From positions 1 through 62,535 of the forward strand of contig CAMKDB010000002.1 in the NCBI GenBank assembly GCA_946411155.1: a DNA stretch of 62,535 bases, in the 5' to 3' direction. The notes beneath the pieces are model-generated. The model searched no databases. It saw nothing but the letters and a program-made list of their open reading frames with translations, and had not been told where the DNA came from. The translations under genes and the position numbers were made by a program. Of the stretch, positions 47,158-57,102 are shown in pieces; within the stretch, counting starts at the first letter, position 1; each line of letters opens with the position of its first letter. The stretch comes from an uncultured Faecalibacterium sp. Its GTDB lineage: Bacteria > Bacillota > Clostridia > Oscillospirales > Ruminococcaceae.

Positions 47158-48372
47158 TCAGACGACCTGGAAAAGCAGGCATTTCAGATATTCCGTGTCA
47201 GGTGCGCCGATCCGGACAGGATGATCCGGAGACGCACCGCGTTTCTCGATCAGACGAAGGGATACGCCAGCCTTGTATGCCGCATCCGAAACGGCTTTCA
47301 GGAACAGATCCGGAGTCATGAAACGGGAGCAGGAGCAGGTGACCAGATATCCGCCGCGGGGAAGCAGACGCATGGCGAGCAGGTTCAATTCCTCATATCC
47401 TTTCCCTGCGTTGCGGACGGTGGAGCGGCTCTTCGTAAATGCCGGCGGATCCAGGATGATCATATCCCATGGTTTTTCTCCTGAAGCCAGCATGTCCTGA
47501 AGGAAACGGAAGACATCGTGCTCTTCGAAACAGACATTCTCCAACTTGTTCAGCTTCGCATTCTCCCGGCACTGAGCGACAGCCGTGCCGGAAATGTCGA
47601 TGCCCAGCACGGACTTTGCGCCAGCAGCGGCGCAGTTGAGGGCAAATCCGCCCGTGTGTGTGCAGCAGTCCAGTACGCGGAGTCCCGGAGCAAGCCGGGC
47701 AGCGGCGGCGCGGTTGTACTTCTGATCGAGGAAGTAACCGGTCTTCTGCCCGTTCACGACGTCAACACGGTAAGTAAGACTGTTCTCAGTAATGAGGACC
47801 GTTTCTTTCTCTGTAAGTGCATATCCGGGCAGATGGACGAAGCCGACGGCATCCTGCATGCCTTCCAGCGCGCGGAGTTTTCCTTCGCTGCGTTCCCGGA
47901 TCGCGGAGATGGGCTGACCGATCTCCGTAAAAGCGTCCAGCAGCTGGGCGAACAGAAGCTCTTTCCGAAGTTCCATACCAAGGCAGCTGATCTCAACGGA
48001 GAGGACGTCCTCATAACGGTCCACCGTGATGCCGGGGAAGCTGTCCGCATCCCCGAACAGGATCCGGCAGCAACGGAAGTCTTCACCCATGACGCGCATG
48101 CGGTATTCGATCGCCCATCGGATCTTGCGCTTCCAGAATTCGGCATCGATTTGGTCGTTGGCGTTCGTGGAAAGGACACGGAACCGGAGTTTGGAACTGG
48201 AATTCCAAAAGCCGGTCGCCAGATAGCGGCCTTTCTCGCTTACAGCGATACAAACAGCACCGTCTTCGACGGAGTCACCGGACAGTACTTCGCTGTCATA
48301 GACCCAGGGAAATCCGGCTTTCAGTTCATCTGCCGCCCGTCTGGAAACGCAGATGCGTGGTTCGTCTCTCAT
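47158..48372 (-). CDS. rlmI: Class I SAM-dependent rRNA methyltransferase (RlmI family)
   Basis: FPWVYDSEVL (PUA-like); GYFLDQKYNRAAAARLAPGLRVLDCCTHTGGFALNCAAAGAKSVLGIDIS; DMIILDPPAFTKS. Confidence 0.92.
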   Translation of the reverse strand: MRDEPRICVSRRAADELKAGFPWVYDSEVLSGDSVEDGAVCIAVSEKGRYLATGFWNSSSKLRFRVLSTNANDQIDAEFWKRKIRWAIEYRMRVMGEDFRCCRILFGDADSFPGITVDRYEDVLSVEISCLGMELRKELLFAQLLDAFTEIGQPISAIRERSEGKLRALEGMQDAVGFVHLPGYALTEKETVLITENSLTYRVDVVNGQKTGYFLDQKYNRAAAARLAPGLRVLDCCTHTGGFALNCAAAGAKSVLGIDISGTAVAQCRENAKLNKLENVCFEEHDVFRFLQDMLASGEKPWDMIILDPPAFTKSRSTVRNAGKGYEELNLLAMRLLPRGGYLVTCSCSRFMTPDLFLKAVSDAAYKAGVSLRLIEKRGASPDHPVRIGAPDTEYLKCLLFQVV

Positions 48373-48448
48373 TGATATTTCTCTTTCTCCCGGTCATGGT
48401 CGGATGGAAAAGGGAGCGGCAAAGCCGCCCCCTGTATCTGTGCAGCGT

Positions 48449-49291
48449 TCAGATATAGTCGGGTCTGGGCGTGCCGCAGTGGACGCAGAATTTGCCGATA
48501 TTCTCCTTGCCGCACTCGGGACAGAACCAGCGCTGTACGACAGGTTTCGGTTTGCCGCAGTTCCCGCAGAACTTTGTGGTGTTGACGGTTCCGCATTCGC
48601 AGGTCCAGGACTCGTCTGCTGCAGGTTCTTCGACGGGCTGTTCCGGCGCAGGAGCTTCGTAAGCCATAGTCAGAGCGGGATCGCAGTAGAGGCCAGGACA
48701 GAGCAGATGCTGCAGAGACCGGCATTTATATTCCAGATTGAAATAGGCTTCGCCCTCTTTGGATTCGGGCGCGGGGCCGTCTTCTACTTCAAAACGGATG
48801 CTGTCGAACCAGGGAGAATTCACTTTGAGCGTGACGTAGAACTCATACTCGTACTCATACTGTTTCGGATCGTAACTGACTTTCTTGCCGTCTATGGTCT
48901 GATAGATCTCGGTGCTGTCCTCATCCACCTCATAAGTTACGTCCTGAACCTGGGCGATACTGATGATGTCAGGGTTCGAGTTGCTCCAGTCGTTGCTGCG
49001 CGTGACGATAAAGGTCTTTGCTGCCTCGTCAATGAAGACTTTTGTCGTTCCTTCCACTACGAGCGTGGGATTGAACCGGCTGAGATTGAGTTTGTTGGAT
49101 TCACGGTAAGCGAGCTGTTTTTTGATGTCCTCAACAGAGGTGTGTTTTTTTCCGCTGAACCACGGAGAAAGTTTGGCGCTGCACTCTTTGCAGATATTGC
49201 CGTCTTCCAGTTTCCGGATGCCCAGCAGATTGCCCATCATGCCGATCTCTTTTCCGCAGATCGAGCAGTATTTCTTATCAAAAAGGCCCAT
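48449..49291 (-). CDS. DUF4428-like protein with N- and C-terminal zinc ribbons
   Basis: MGLFDKKYCSICGKEIGMMGNLLGIRKLEDGNICKECSAKLS; C-terminal CECGTVNTTKFCGNCG...CPECGKENIGKFCVHCG. Confidence 0.8.
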   Translation of the reverse strand: MGLFDKKYCSICGKEIGMMGNLLGIRKLEDGNICKECSAKLSPWFSGKKHTSVEDIKKQLAYRESNKLNLSRFNPTLVVEGTTKVFIDEAAKTFIVTRSNDWSNSNPDIISIAQVQDVTYEVDEDSTEIYQTIDGKKVSYDPKQYEYEYEFYVTLKVNSPWFDSIRFEVEDGPAPESKEGEAYFNLEYKCRSLQHLLCPGLYCDPALTMAYEAPAPEQPVEEPAADESWTCECGTVNTTKFCGNCGKPKPVVQRWFCPECGKENIGKFCVHCGTPRPDYI

Positions 49292-49466
49292 GGATTTCCT
49301 CCTGAAGTCAAAATATGTCATTGATATGCAACTATTATACACCAGGCATTGGAACCGTGCATATTCCACTGACGAAAATGGTGTTATGACCGGATGCTTT
49401 CGGTCAATAGACGTGGATTGTGAAGATAAACAGGGGAGGAAGACCGGGATAAGCCCAAGGAAATAA

Positions 49467-49495
49467 AAAAATGCTCTCTACGGAGAGAGCATTTT
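49467..49495 (-). terminator. Terminator for minus-strand acyltransferase gene
   Basis: AAAATGCTCTCT acgg AGAGAGCATTTT. Confidence 0.85.
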
Positions 49496-49512
49496 CTGAT
49501 TCTGCGGAGATG

Positions 49513-50592
49513 TCAGAGCAATTTACGGATTCCCGGGATCTGTTTCAGGATGAAAGCGGGCACACAGGAGACAGCAAAGATCGCCAGAACTTCGAGGGTC
49601 ACCGCCAGCATGGGACTGACGCCCATTCGGGTGAGGCCGAACCAGATGGCTTCGATCCACGGCCTGCGCAGGAAATACATGTGGAACAGATAGACGCCGA
49701 AAACCGTGCCGCCGAGTCCGGTCAGGAGAGCCTCCACTTTCGCAGGAAGCTGTGCGCGCTCAAAGAGGACGCGTGCAGTCAGGAAGAGTGTGATGCAGTT
49801 GAGAGCGGCGAAGCAGAAATGGAAATCCGCCGGTGCCTCGTCGCCCCGGACACCGAAGATCCGGCTTTTGAACCAGGTCATGTAGCAGCAGGCGGCGAGT
49901 CCCAGAAGATTTGCTGCCCACAGTGGCAGAAGCGCTTTTTTGGCGTGCTCATATTTCAGCCTGCGGTGCAGGTAGTAGCCGATCAGCGGACAGAAGAAAA
50001 TCTGTTCAAACATCCAGGAAGGGATGGCGTTCGGATTGAGCGGGAATTCACCCACATTGATCCGGAAATCCAGGATCGGAATGATTCCGTCAAACAGGAT
50101 CTCAAGCGCAATCAGGTAAAGGAAGGTGCGGTCCTCCAGATTCTTTGCCAGCGGACGAAGCACCGGCAATGTAATCAGAAAGGCGATGTAGCTGTAAAGA
50201 TACCACAGATGATAGCGTGCCTGATCGTAATAGGTCTTATGGAAAAATGCCCGGAAAGAAAATGTCCCGTGGTTCTGAGACAGAGCTTCGAACCAGTACA
50301 GAAGGGAGATCACAAAGAGGACCAGAACGATGCGGAGGACCCGCTTCCAAACATCCTTCAGCGGTTCGTCCCTGTGAAGCAGAAGCGCACCGGAGATCGC
50401 AAAGAACATCGGAACACAGAAGCGGCTGAAGATGGATAGGGCCAGATCGGCGAAGTAAAGCGTTCCGCCGAACGGCCGCTGGGTAAACAGAGAATAGCCT
50501 CCGTCACCGGTATGGATAAAGATCACCGCGAGGACCGCGCATACACGAAGCACCTCGAAATAGACCGTTTTTTTTCTGACTGCTGTATCCAT
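49513..50592 (-). CDS. Acyltransferase 3 family membrane protein
   Basis: YFEVLRVCAVLAVIFIHTGDGGYSLF; RFCVPMFFAISGALLLHRDE; about 10 TMs; HLWYLYSYIAFLITLPVLRPLAK. Confidence 0.88.
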   Translation of the reverse strand: MDTAVRKKTVYFEVLRVCAVLAVIFIHTGDGGYSLFTQRPFGGTLYFADLALSIFSRFCVPMFFAISGALLLHRDEPLKDVWKRVLRIVLVLFVISLLYWFEALSQNHGTFSFRAFFHKTYYDQARYHLWYLYSYIAFLITLPVLRPLAKNLEDRTFLYLIALEILFDGIIPILDFRINVGEFPLNPNAIPSWMFEQIFFCPLIGYYLHRRLKYEHAKKALLPLWAANLLGLAACCYMTWFKSRIFGVRGDEAPADFHFCFAALNCITLFLTARVLFERAQLPAKVEALLTGLGGTVFGVYLFHMYFLRRPWIEAIWFGLTRMGVSPMLAVTLEVLAIFAVSCVPAFILKQIPGIRKLL

Positions 50593-50795
50593 GGAAAACC
50601 TCTCTGAGATAAAATCAAAAGAAATCTGTTCTCAAAGTATAGCATAAAACATTGTGCCGTACGATTACGAACAGAAAGTGGCAGAGGACGGATATCTTTT
50701 TTCTTCCGATTTATATTATACTTTACCTAATTACAGGAACGAGCGGCGGACCGGACTATTGACGCCGCCGGGATTCTGACAACAGGAGGCCATGT

Positions 50796-51686
50796 ATGGT
50801 CGTTTATTTCGACCTGAGGAAAAAACCGTTGTTCGGACCATATTTTGAGCAGAGCGGCGTCAGACACGCAAATCATTTCCGCAGCAAAACTGCCGCCTTG
50901 ATGGGACGTATCCGGCAAAAAAAGATTCCGAAAGCACTTCTATACGCGGATCCGGTCTGTCCACCCGGTGATGACCGGATCATAGTTTTCGACAGTCTAT
51001 GCAGTGACAGATATCTCCGGTGGGTCAGGGAACGTCATCCGGATAAACGGCTGATCCTCTGGTACTGGAATCCGGTGCCGGGACATCTGATCACAGGAGC
51101 TAAAGAACTTGCGGAAGTCTGGACTTATTCTTCACGTGACAGCAAAGAATACGGACTGCGCCTCAATACTCAGTTCTATTTTGACTGCCTTGCGGAAGAG
51201 GCTTCCGGATACTATGAAATGCCGAAGACGGATCATCCGCGTGTGCTCTTCGTCGGAAGGGAAAAGGGACGATCGACACAGCTTGCCGACCTGAAACTGG
51301 AACTGGAAGAAGCCGGCGCAGAGACGGATCTGCACATCTATTCTCCCCCGAATGTCTGGAAGAAGGCGGTATGGCTGTTCGAGGATCTGATGCCCTACAG
51401 AGAGGTCACGGATCTGGTTCGGGAATCGGATGTTCTTTTGGACGTGAACTCGGATCCTGGAGCGGGGCTGTCCCTCCGGGCGATGGAGGCGCTGTTTTGG
51501 AACAAAAAACTGATCACCAACACCACAGAGATCGCGGAAGCGGATTTCTACGATCCGCATAATATCTATATTCTCGGAAAAGAAGAAAGGACGTTCAGAG
51601 AATTTCTGAAGGAGGAATTCAGGCCGGTGGATCCCAGAATCCGGGACCGGTATCTGCTCTCCAGATGGCTCGACCGTTTTGAGTGA
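50796..51686 (+). CDS. Glycosyltransferase-like protein (CgeB-like GT-B fold)
   Basis: VLFVGREKGRSTQLADLKLELEEAGAETDLHIY; ESDVLLDVNSDPGAGLSLRAMEALFWNKKLITNTTEIAEADFYDPHNIYI. Confidence 0.72.
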   Translation: MVVYFDLRKKPLFGPYFEQSGVRHANHFRSKTAALMGRIRQKKIPKALLYADPVCPPGDDRIIVFDSLCSDRYLRWVRERHPDKRLILWYWNPVPGHLITGAKELAEVWTYSSRDSKEYGLRLNTQFYFDCLAEEASGYYEMPKTDHPRVLFVGREKGRSTQLADLKLELEEAGAETDLHIYSPPNVWKKAVWLFEDLMPYREVTDLVRESDVLLDVNSDPGAGLSLRAMEALFWNKKLITNTTEIAEADFYDPHNIYILGKEERTFREFLKEEFRPVDPRIRDRYLLSRWLDRFE

Positions 51687-51689
51687 TTT

Positions 51690-52682
51690 ATGATAACTAC
51701 TTCAGATGCGCAAAGCAGAGAAGAGATCCTGCTTCAGCTGGAACAGCTGGAGGAGGCAGCATACAGAGAAAAGCATCCGGGTACTGCGGTCAACGGGGAG
51801 AAGATGTCCAGCTGGGAGACGCTGAAGAGCCGTTTCAGACGCGGAGGGATCCCGGAGGTCGTCCGGCTTTCCGCGGAGGTGATCCGGAAACAGACAGGCC
51901 GAGGAAAGAAATCCGCTCCCAAATCGCTGCAGTGCTGTGATTCCCCGTTCCGTATGGACAGGGGGAATACACTCGAACGCGCGGATCTTTATTTCAGCAG
52001 GGAACGGATTGCGGTCTATTCCGCACTGTTCGGAAGTTATGACTGGATCGAAGAACCGAGATTCCAGCCGGATAACGTGGATTATTATCTGATCACAGAT
52101 CAGGAGATCGCTCCGGACAGCAAATGGCTTTGGATCGACCCCAAAAATGTAGTCCCTGCAGAATATGCCAGTGATCCGGTGAAAAGCAACCGCTGGTGCA
52201 AAATGCATCCGCATCTTCTGTTTCCGGATTATACGGCTTCCGTTTATGTGGACAGCAACGTTCAGATCATGTCGGACCTGACGCCGCTGACGGCGGCATT
52301 GGAACAGTATCCGGTCGCCATGTTCCTGCATAAAGGCAGGAACTGTGTCTATCAGGAGATCGAGGCTTGCAGAATTCAGAATAAGGCTTCGGAAGAAACC
52401 ATGAAAAAACAGGAAAAACGAACCCGTTCACTTGGTTTGCCGGATGGCTGGGGTCTTCTGGAGGCACCGGTCATCGCGCGGAGACACATGGATCCTGAGT
52501 GCATCAGAATCATGGAAGCGTGGTGGGAGGAGTTCCTGTCGTCGCCGTCGAGGAGAGATCAGATCGCGCTGATGGGCTGCCTGTGGAAACTGCAGATCCC
52601 GGTCAAACAGATTGGCACACTGGGATCGGATTACAGATACTGCGATCTCTTCGTCAAGAAAGAGCATCGAAAACAAAAATGA
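51690..52682 (+). CDS. DUF616-like glycosyltransferase-domain protein
   Basis: IAVYSALFGSYDWIEEPRFQPDNVDYYLITDQEI...NRWCKMHPHLLFPDYTASVYVDSNVQIMSDL...FLHKGRNCVYQEIEAC. Confidence 0.85.
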   Translation: MITTSDAQSREEILLQLEQLEEAAYREKHPGTAVNGEKMSSWETLKSRFRRGGIPEVVRLSAEVIRKQTGRGKKSAPKSLQCCDSPFRMDRGNTLERADLYFSRERIAVYSALFGSYDWIEEPRFQPDNVDYYLITDQEIAPDSKWLWIDPKNVVPAEYASDPVKSNRWCKMHPHLLFPDYTASVYVDSNVQIMSDLTPLTAALEQYPVAMFLHKGRNCVYQEIEACRIQNKASEETMKKQEKRTRSLGLPDGWGLLEAPVIARRHMDPECIRIMEAWWEEFLSSPSRRDQIALMGCLWKLQIPVKQIGTLGSDYRYCDLFVKKEHRKQK

Positions 52683-54454
52683 AAGCGGATAAGTCAATGA
52701 TAGAAACCGAACAGAAACGAGACAGGCAAAAACTCATTCTGCTGTCTTGCGTTGTGCTGCTGATTCTTTTTAAAGGTTTTCTCGTCTGGCGGCTGCCGAT
52801 CCAGCCCCGTGGCTATCAGACGGATGACGCGCTGATGGTCCGGATGGCGTCCGGGCTGTTGAGCAGACAATGGCTCGGACAGTACAGTGCCGTCGTGCTG
52901 ATGAAGGGCATGTTTTACCCGCTCTTTCTCGCAGTGAACAGGATCCTTGGACTTCCGCTTCTGATGACTACGGATCTGATCCATTCCGCGGCGTGCCTGT
53001 TTTTTGTCCTGCAGATCAGGGACCTGATCCCTTCGAAAACCGGCAGGCTGCTCCTTTTCGGAGTCCTTGTTTTCGACCCTGTCTCCAGCTGCCTGACGAA
53101 TTTCCAGAGGGTCTACCGCTCCAGTATCGTGGAGACGCAAAGTCTGTTTCTTTTCGGATGCTATTACGGCATCTATCTGCAAAACCGCGCGCGCCTGAAT
53201 GGAGGAGAACCGTTTCGGGCCCGGGAATGTCTGCTCCCCGTCTTTTCCGGACTGGTGATCTGGTCTTGCTGGAACACCCGGGAAGAGACGATGTGGATGC
53301 TCCCGTTTCTTGCTGTCGGTTCCCTGCTCATCCTACTGGATCAGTTCAGAGGCATGAAAGACAGGAAGTGCCGGAAGAAAGATGGTGCGATCCGCTGTAT
53401 GCTGGTCCTGGTGCCGCTCCTGACTCTGATGGCAGGAAATCTGATCCTGACCGCTGTCAATGGTGCAGTCTACGGTGTGCCCGTGCGGCTGGAGATCGAC
53501 GATGGCGCATTTGCTGACGCACTGAAGACGATCTACTCGGTGAAGAACGAGGAGGAGATCCCCTGTGTCAGTGTGACACGGGAGAAACTCGAACGGCTGA
53601 TGGCGGTATCGCCTTCCCTTGACTCCATTCGTGAGGAACTCGAAACGGAACTCCAGAGATATGCTCGTTCAGACAGGAACAGAAAAGATCTGGAAATCGA
53701 GGACGGCTGGTTTTTCTGGGCTCTTCGATATGGTGCGTTCAATTCCGGGAAGGCGGATACGCTGCCCCGATCTCAGGAATTCTGGACTGCGGTCAGAAAA
53801 GAGATCGAGAACGCTCTGAACGACCCTGAAAGCGGACTTGAAAGGATCCCCGTTATGCCTTCCGCACTGCTCTCGCCATGGAGAAATGGATATGAATCCC
53901 GCATTTTTCCGCTGTTTGGGGAAGCGTACATGTATATGATACGGTATTTGGGAGCCGAGCCTGATGTTTGGCGCTCACAGACGAACAGCACCGATGTGGC
54001 GCGGACCTTTGAGATCCTGACAGGAAATCTCTCTGTAATGCCGGACGGCAAGGGCGGTGCGGAAGATAAATTTGCCCGGACCGTTGCGCCGTTTTGCCTG
54101 ATCCTCACGTGGATCGTCCGGATCTACCGCCTGATCAATCCGGTGATATTTGCCGCCGGCATCGCGGCGTGCGTCTGCATGTTCTTCCTTTCCATAAAGG
54201 ACAGGAATCTGCTGCCTCATCTGGCAGTGACTCTGGGAATGCTGCTCACTGCCGCGGTCACGGCTGCCGGCGTCGCTTACACGGATCTGAGTGCGTTCCC
54301 TGCGATCCGGGAGTTCTATCTTGCCGCTGCCTACCCCCTGATGTTGGGAGGAGAATGGATCGCGGTGCTCTCGGTTTTGCCGCTGCTGCGAAGCAGAAAG
54401 ACTGCTGAAAAAAATAACGGGGAATCTCGCCCCGGGAATAAAGGATCCGTATGA
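52679..54454 (+). CDS. Large polytopic membrane protein of unknown function
   Basis: About 590 aa, multiple TMs, start overlaps DUF616 stop; glycan-locus context. Confidence 0.8.
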   Translation: MKADKSMIETEQKRDRQKLILLSCVVLLILFKGFLVWRLPIQPRGYQTDDALMVRMASGLLSRQWLGQYSAVVLMKGMFYPLFLAVNRILGLPLLMTTDLIHSAACLFFVLQIRDLIPSKTGRLLLFGVLVFDPVSSCLTNFQRVYRSSIVETQSLFLFGCYYGIYLQNRARLNGGEPFRARECLLPVFSGLVIWSCWNTREETMWMLPFLAVGSLLILLDQFRGMKDRKCRKKDGAIRCMLVLVPLLTLMAGNLILTAVNGAVYGVPVRLEIDDGAFADALKTIYSVKNEEEIPCVSVTREKLERLMAVSPSLDSIREELETELQRYARSDRNRKDLEIEDGWFFWALRYGAFNSGKADTLPRSQEFWTAVRKEIENALNDPESGLERIPVMPSALLSPWRNGYESRIFPLFGEAYMYMIRYLGAEPDVWRSQTNSTDVARTFEILTGNLSVMPDGKGGAEDKFARTVAPFCLILTWIVRIYRLINPVIFAAGIAACVCMFFLSIKDRNLLPHLAVTLGMLLTAAVTAAGVAYTDLSAFPAIREFYLAAAYPLMLGGEWIAVLSVLPLLRSRKTAEKNNGESRPGNKGSV

Positions 54455-55875
54455 GTTTTTCCACGCTTTTGTTTTTGCTGATCATCCTTCCGAACAGCCT
54501 GCTAGTGGACCGTCTGACACCGGCACGGTTTCGGAATCCGGTGCTGCTCCTGCTCAGCCTGTTTTTCTACTGGTACAGCGGGGGAAAGGGCATCTTCTTT
54601 CTGGCGTGGATCTGTATCTGGAGCTGGATGACGGCGCAGTTGATCGACCGGTCTGAAACGCCGGGGAAACGAAAGGGATGGACGGCGCTGTCCGTATCTG
54701 TGGAGATCGCCGTGCTGGCGTTCTTCAAGTACGCGGGGATCATCTGGCCGGTATTGTGCGCGGTGACAGGGACGGATGAAAAGGCGTTGCCGGTCTCCCC
54801 ACCCGGAATCTCGTTCATCACATTCGCCGCAATCGCGTACGAAGTAGACGTGTTCCGCGGTTCGAAAGCGGAGAAGAATCCGTTTGATGTGGCGCTTCCG
54901 CTTTCTTTCTTTCCCCTGGTCATTTCCGGACCGATCGTACGGCATGGAGTGTTGGCGGATCAGTTCCGCACGCGGCAACGGACACTGGACGATCTGGCGG
55001 AGGGTTTTCTGCGTTTCTGCAAAGGGCTGTGCCTGAAGGTGCTGATTGCCGGACCCCTGGGAGAAGCTGCAGTATATGTCTTCGATAATCCGCTTTCGTC
55101 CGGCTTTACCGCACCGGTCTGGTGGTTCGGACTGTTTGCCTACGCGATGCAGCTTTATTTTGACTTTTCTTCCTATTCCGACATGGCCATCGGCATTTCC
55201 CGGATGTTCGGGATCCGGATCCCCGAGAACTTCCGGGATCCGTACCTTGCCGTCACCGGATCCGATTTCTGGCGGAGATGGCATATCAGCCTGTCCGAAT
55301 GGTTCCGGGATTATGTCTATATTCCGCTCGGAGGCAGCCGGAAAGGCGATCCTGCTACCGTGCGGAATCTGCTCGCGGTCTGGCTGCTGACCGGGATCTG
55401 GCACGGAGCGGGATGGACGTTCGTCCTGTGGGGAATACTGTGGTGGCTGGTCCTTGTCCTGGAACGGTTCCGGATCCGTCCGGAAATCCGGAACGGAATG
55501 CTCCGCAGATCCTATTCCTGGATGATCCGTCTGTTTGCGGTGCTGGATTTCGGGATCTTCCGGTGCGCCGATCTGCCGGGAGTGCTCCTGATGTTCCAGC
55601 GGCTGTTCGGACCCGCTGCGTGGACTGCAGGGTCAGAAAGCCCGATGGCACTATCCCTCATTCTGGGGAACTATGGCCTGTACCTTCTGATTGCTCTGAT
55701 CCTTGCGCTCGGTCTGCCTGGGATGTGGTTCGGTAAGATCTGGGAGAAAATAACGAAGCGCAGCCCGGCCTTCGCAGAAGTATTGAGGCTGGCTTTTCTC
55801 GGGATGCTGATGATCCTGGCGGTCTCGTCCGTTGTCGACAGCGGATATGACCCGTTCCTGTACGCGATGTTCTGA
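54451..55875 (+). CDS. MBOAT family O-acyltransferase (AlgI-like)
   Basis: PPGISFITFAAIAYEVDVFRG; DFSSYSDMAIGISRMFGIRIPENFRDPYLAVTGSDFWRRWHISLSEWFRDYVYIPLGGSR; GIWHGAGWTFVLWG. Confidence 0.97.
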   Translation: MSFSTLLFLLIILPNSLLVDRLTPARFRNPVLLLLSLFFYWYSGGKGIFFLAWICIWSWMTAQLIDRSETPGKRKGWTALSVSVEIAVLAFFKYAGIIWPVLCAVTGTDEKALPVSPPGISFITFAAIAYEVDVFRGSKAEKNPFDVALPLSFFPLVISGPIVRHGVLADQFRTRQRTLDDLAEGFLRFCKGLCLKVLIAGPLGEAAVYVFDNPLSSGFTAPVWWFGLFAYAMQLYFDFSSYSDMAIGISRMFGIRIPENFRDPYLAVTGSDFWRRWHISLSEWFRDYVYIPLGGSRKGDPATVRNLLAVWLLTGIWHGAGWTFVLWGILWWLVLVLERFRIRPEIRNGMLRRSYSWMIRLFAVLDFGIFRCADLPGVLLMFQRLFGPAAWTAGSESPMALSLILGNYGLYLLIALILALGLPGMWFGKIWEKITKRSPAFAEVLRLAFLGMLMILAVSSVVDSGYDPFLYAMF

Positions 55876-55886
55876 GGAGGACGGAA

Positions 55887-57002
55887 ATGGAAAACAGACT
55901 GAAAAAGATCTTTACCGTCCTTGCTCTGACGGTCATGCTGCTTGCAGGATGGGCCTCGCTGCGTTTTCTGCCTTCTTTCGATCCCGCAGCGGACGAGGCG
56001 GACCTGAATGACGACCTGATCCTGCGCAGGCTTGTTCTGGTTCCCAGCAAGGCGTGGAACGCGTTTTGGGGAAAGACATATTTTCCGGACGTCAGGCTGC
56101 TGATCATGGAAGACGGAAGGATCCTTGCGGCAAGCGGAAGCCATACTCCGCAGAAAGTCGAGAAGCAGATCCTGCAGCTGCGCGATTTCTGTGAAGAGCA
56201 TGAATTGAATCTGCTTTATGTGATCCTCCCGCCCAAATATTCGGCGGATGAAGAAATGGGCAGATACGGCATCAGGACACTGACAAACTGGAATTTGGAC
56301 CGGATGGACGCCATGCTGGAGGAAGACGGGATTTCTCATATCGATATGCGGGAGATCCTGCAGACTTCCGGCAGTTATGACGATTTCTTCTATAAAACGG
56401 ATCATCACTGGAACACGGACGCCGGATTGCTGTGCGCAAGAACGATCGCGGAGCGGCTGAACGATGAGTTCGGCTGCGGCCTGGATACCGGAGTGCTGGA
56501 TGAAACCGGATTTGAGCGGGAAGTGCGGCAGGAATTCTGGGTCGGTGAGACCGGTGAAAAAACACTGGGCATGTTCTGCCCCAAAGAAGATCTTATTCTT
56601 CTGTCTCCACTGTTCGAGACCGATCTCACCTACTGGAACGATAAAAAAGACATCGATCGTCAGGGATCATTCGGGATACTGACCTTTCCGGAACGGCTGA
56701 CACCCGATCCTATACGGAAAGGACTGGAGTCGTCATATTATTACTATCTGTATTCAAACGATGCGCCTGCGCATATCACGAACCGGATACAGCCGGAAGG
56801 GAATGTTCTGTTGATCAAGGACTCCTTTGCCATCGTCGTGGCGCCGTATCTTTCCCTGACGATGAACGAACTGACGCTGTGGGATATGCGCAGCGATCCC
56901 GCAGTTCTGAGCTATCTTCTGGAGCATCCGGAGATCCGGACGGTGGTGGTCGCCTATAATCCCGGATTCCTTGATAATGCCGGAATGTATAATTTCCAAT
57001 GA
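55887..57002 (+). CDS. DHHW family (AlgJ/AlgX-like SGNH) protein
   Basis: Single N-terminal TM; DFFYKTDHHWNTDAGLLCARTIAERLN; NVLLIKDSFAIVVAPYLS. Confidence 0.88.
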   Translation: MENRLKKIFTVLALTVMLLAGWASLRFLPSFDPAADEADLNDDLILRRLVLVPSKAWNAFWGKTYFPDVRLLIMEDGRILAASGSHTPQKVEKQILQLRDFCEEHELNLLYVILPPKYSADEEMGRYGIRTLTNWNLDRMDAMLEEDGISHIDMREILQTSGSYDDFFYKTDHHWNTDAGLLCARTIAERLNDEFGCGLDTGVLDETGFEREVRQEFWVGETGEKTLGMFCPKEDLILLSPLFETDLTYWNDKKDIDRQGSFGILTFPERLTPDPIRKGLESSYYYYLYSNDAPAHITNRIQPEGNVLLIKDSFAIVVAPYLSLTMNELTLWDMRSDPAVLSYLLEHPEIRTVVVAYNPGFLDNAGMYNFQ

Positions 57003-57102
57003 AATCGTGCAGAAAAAGTCCCTGTGGATTGAAACGCAGCGATTTGATACACTGTTAAAGAACGAATAACAGCGCCGCTGCTGCGGCAAACCGGAGGTCT
57101 AT

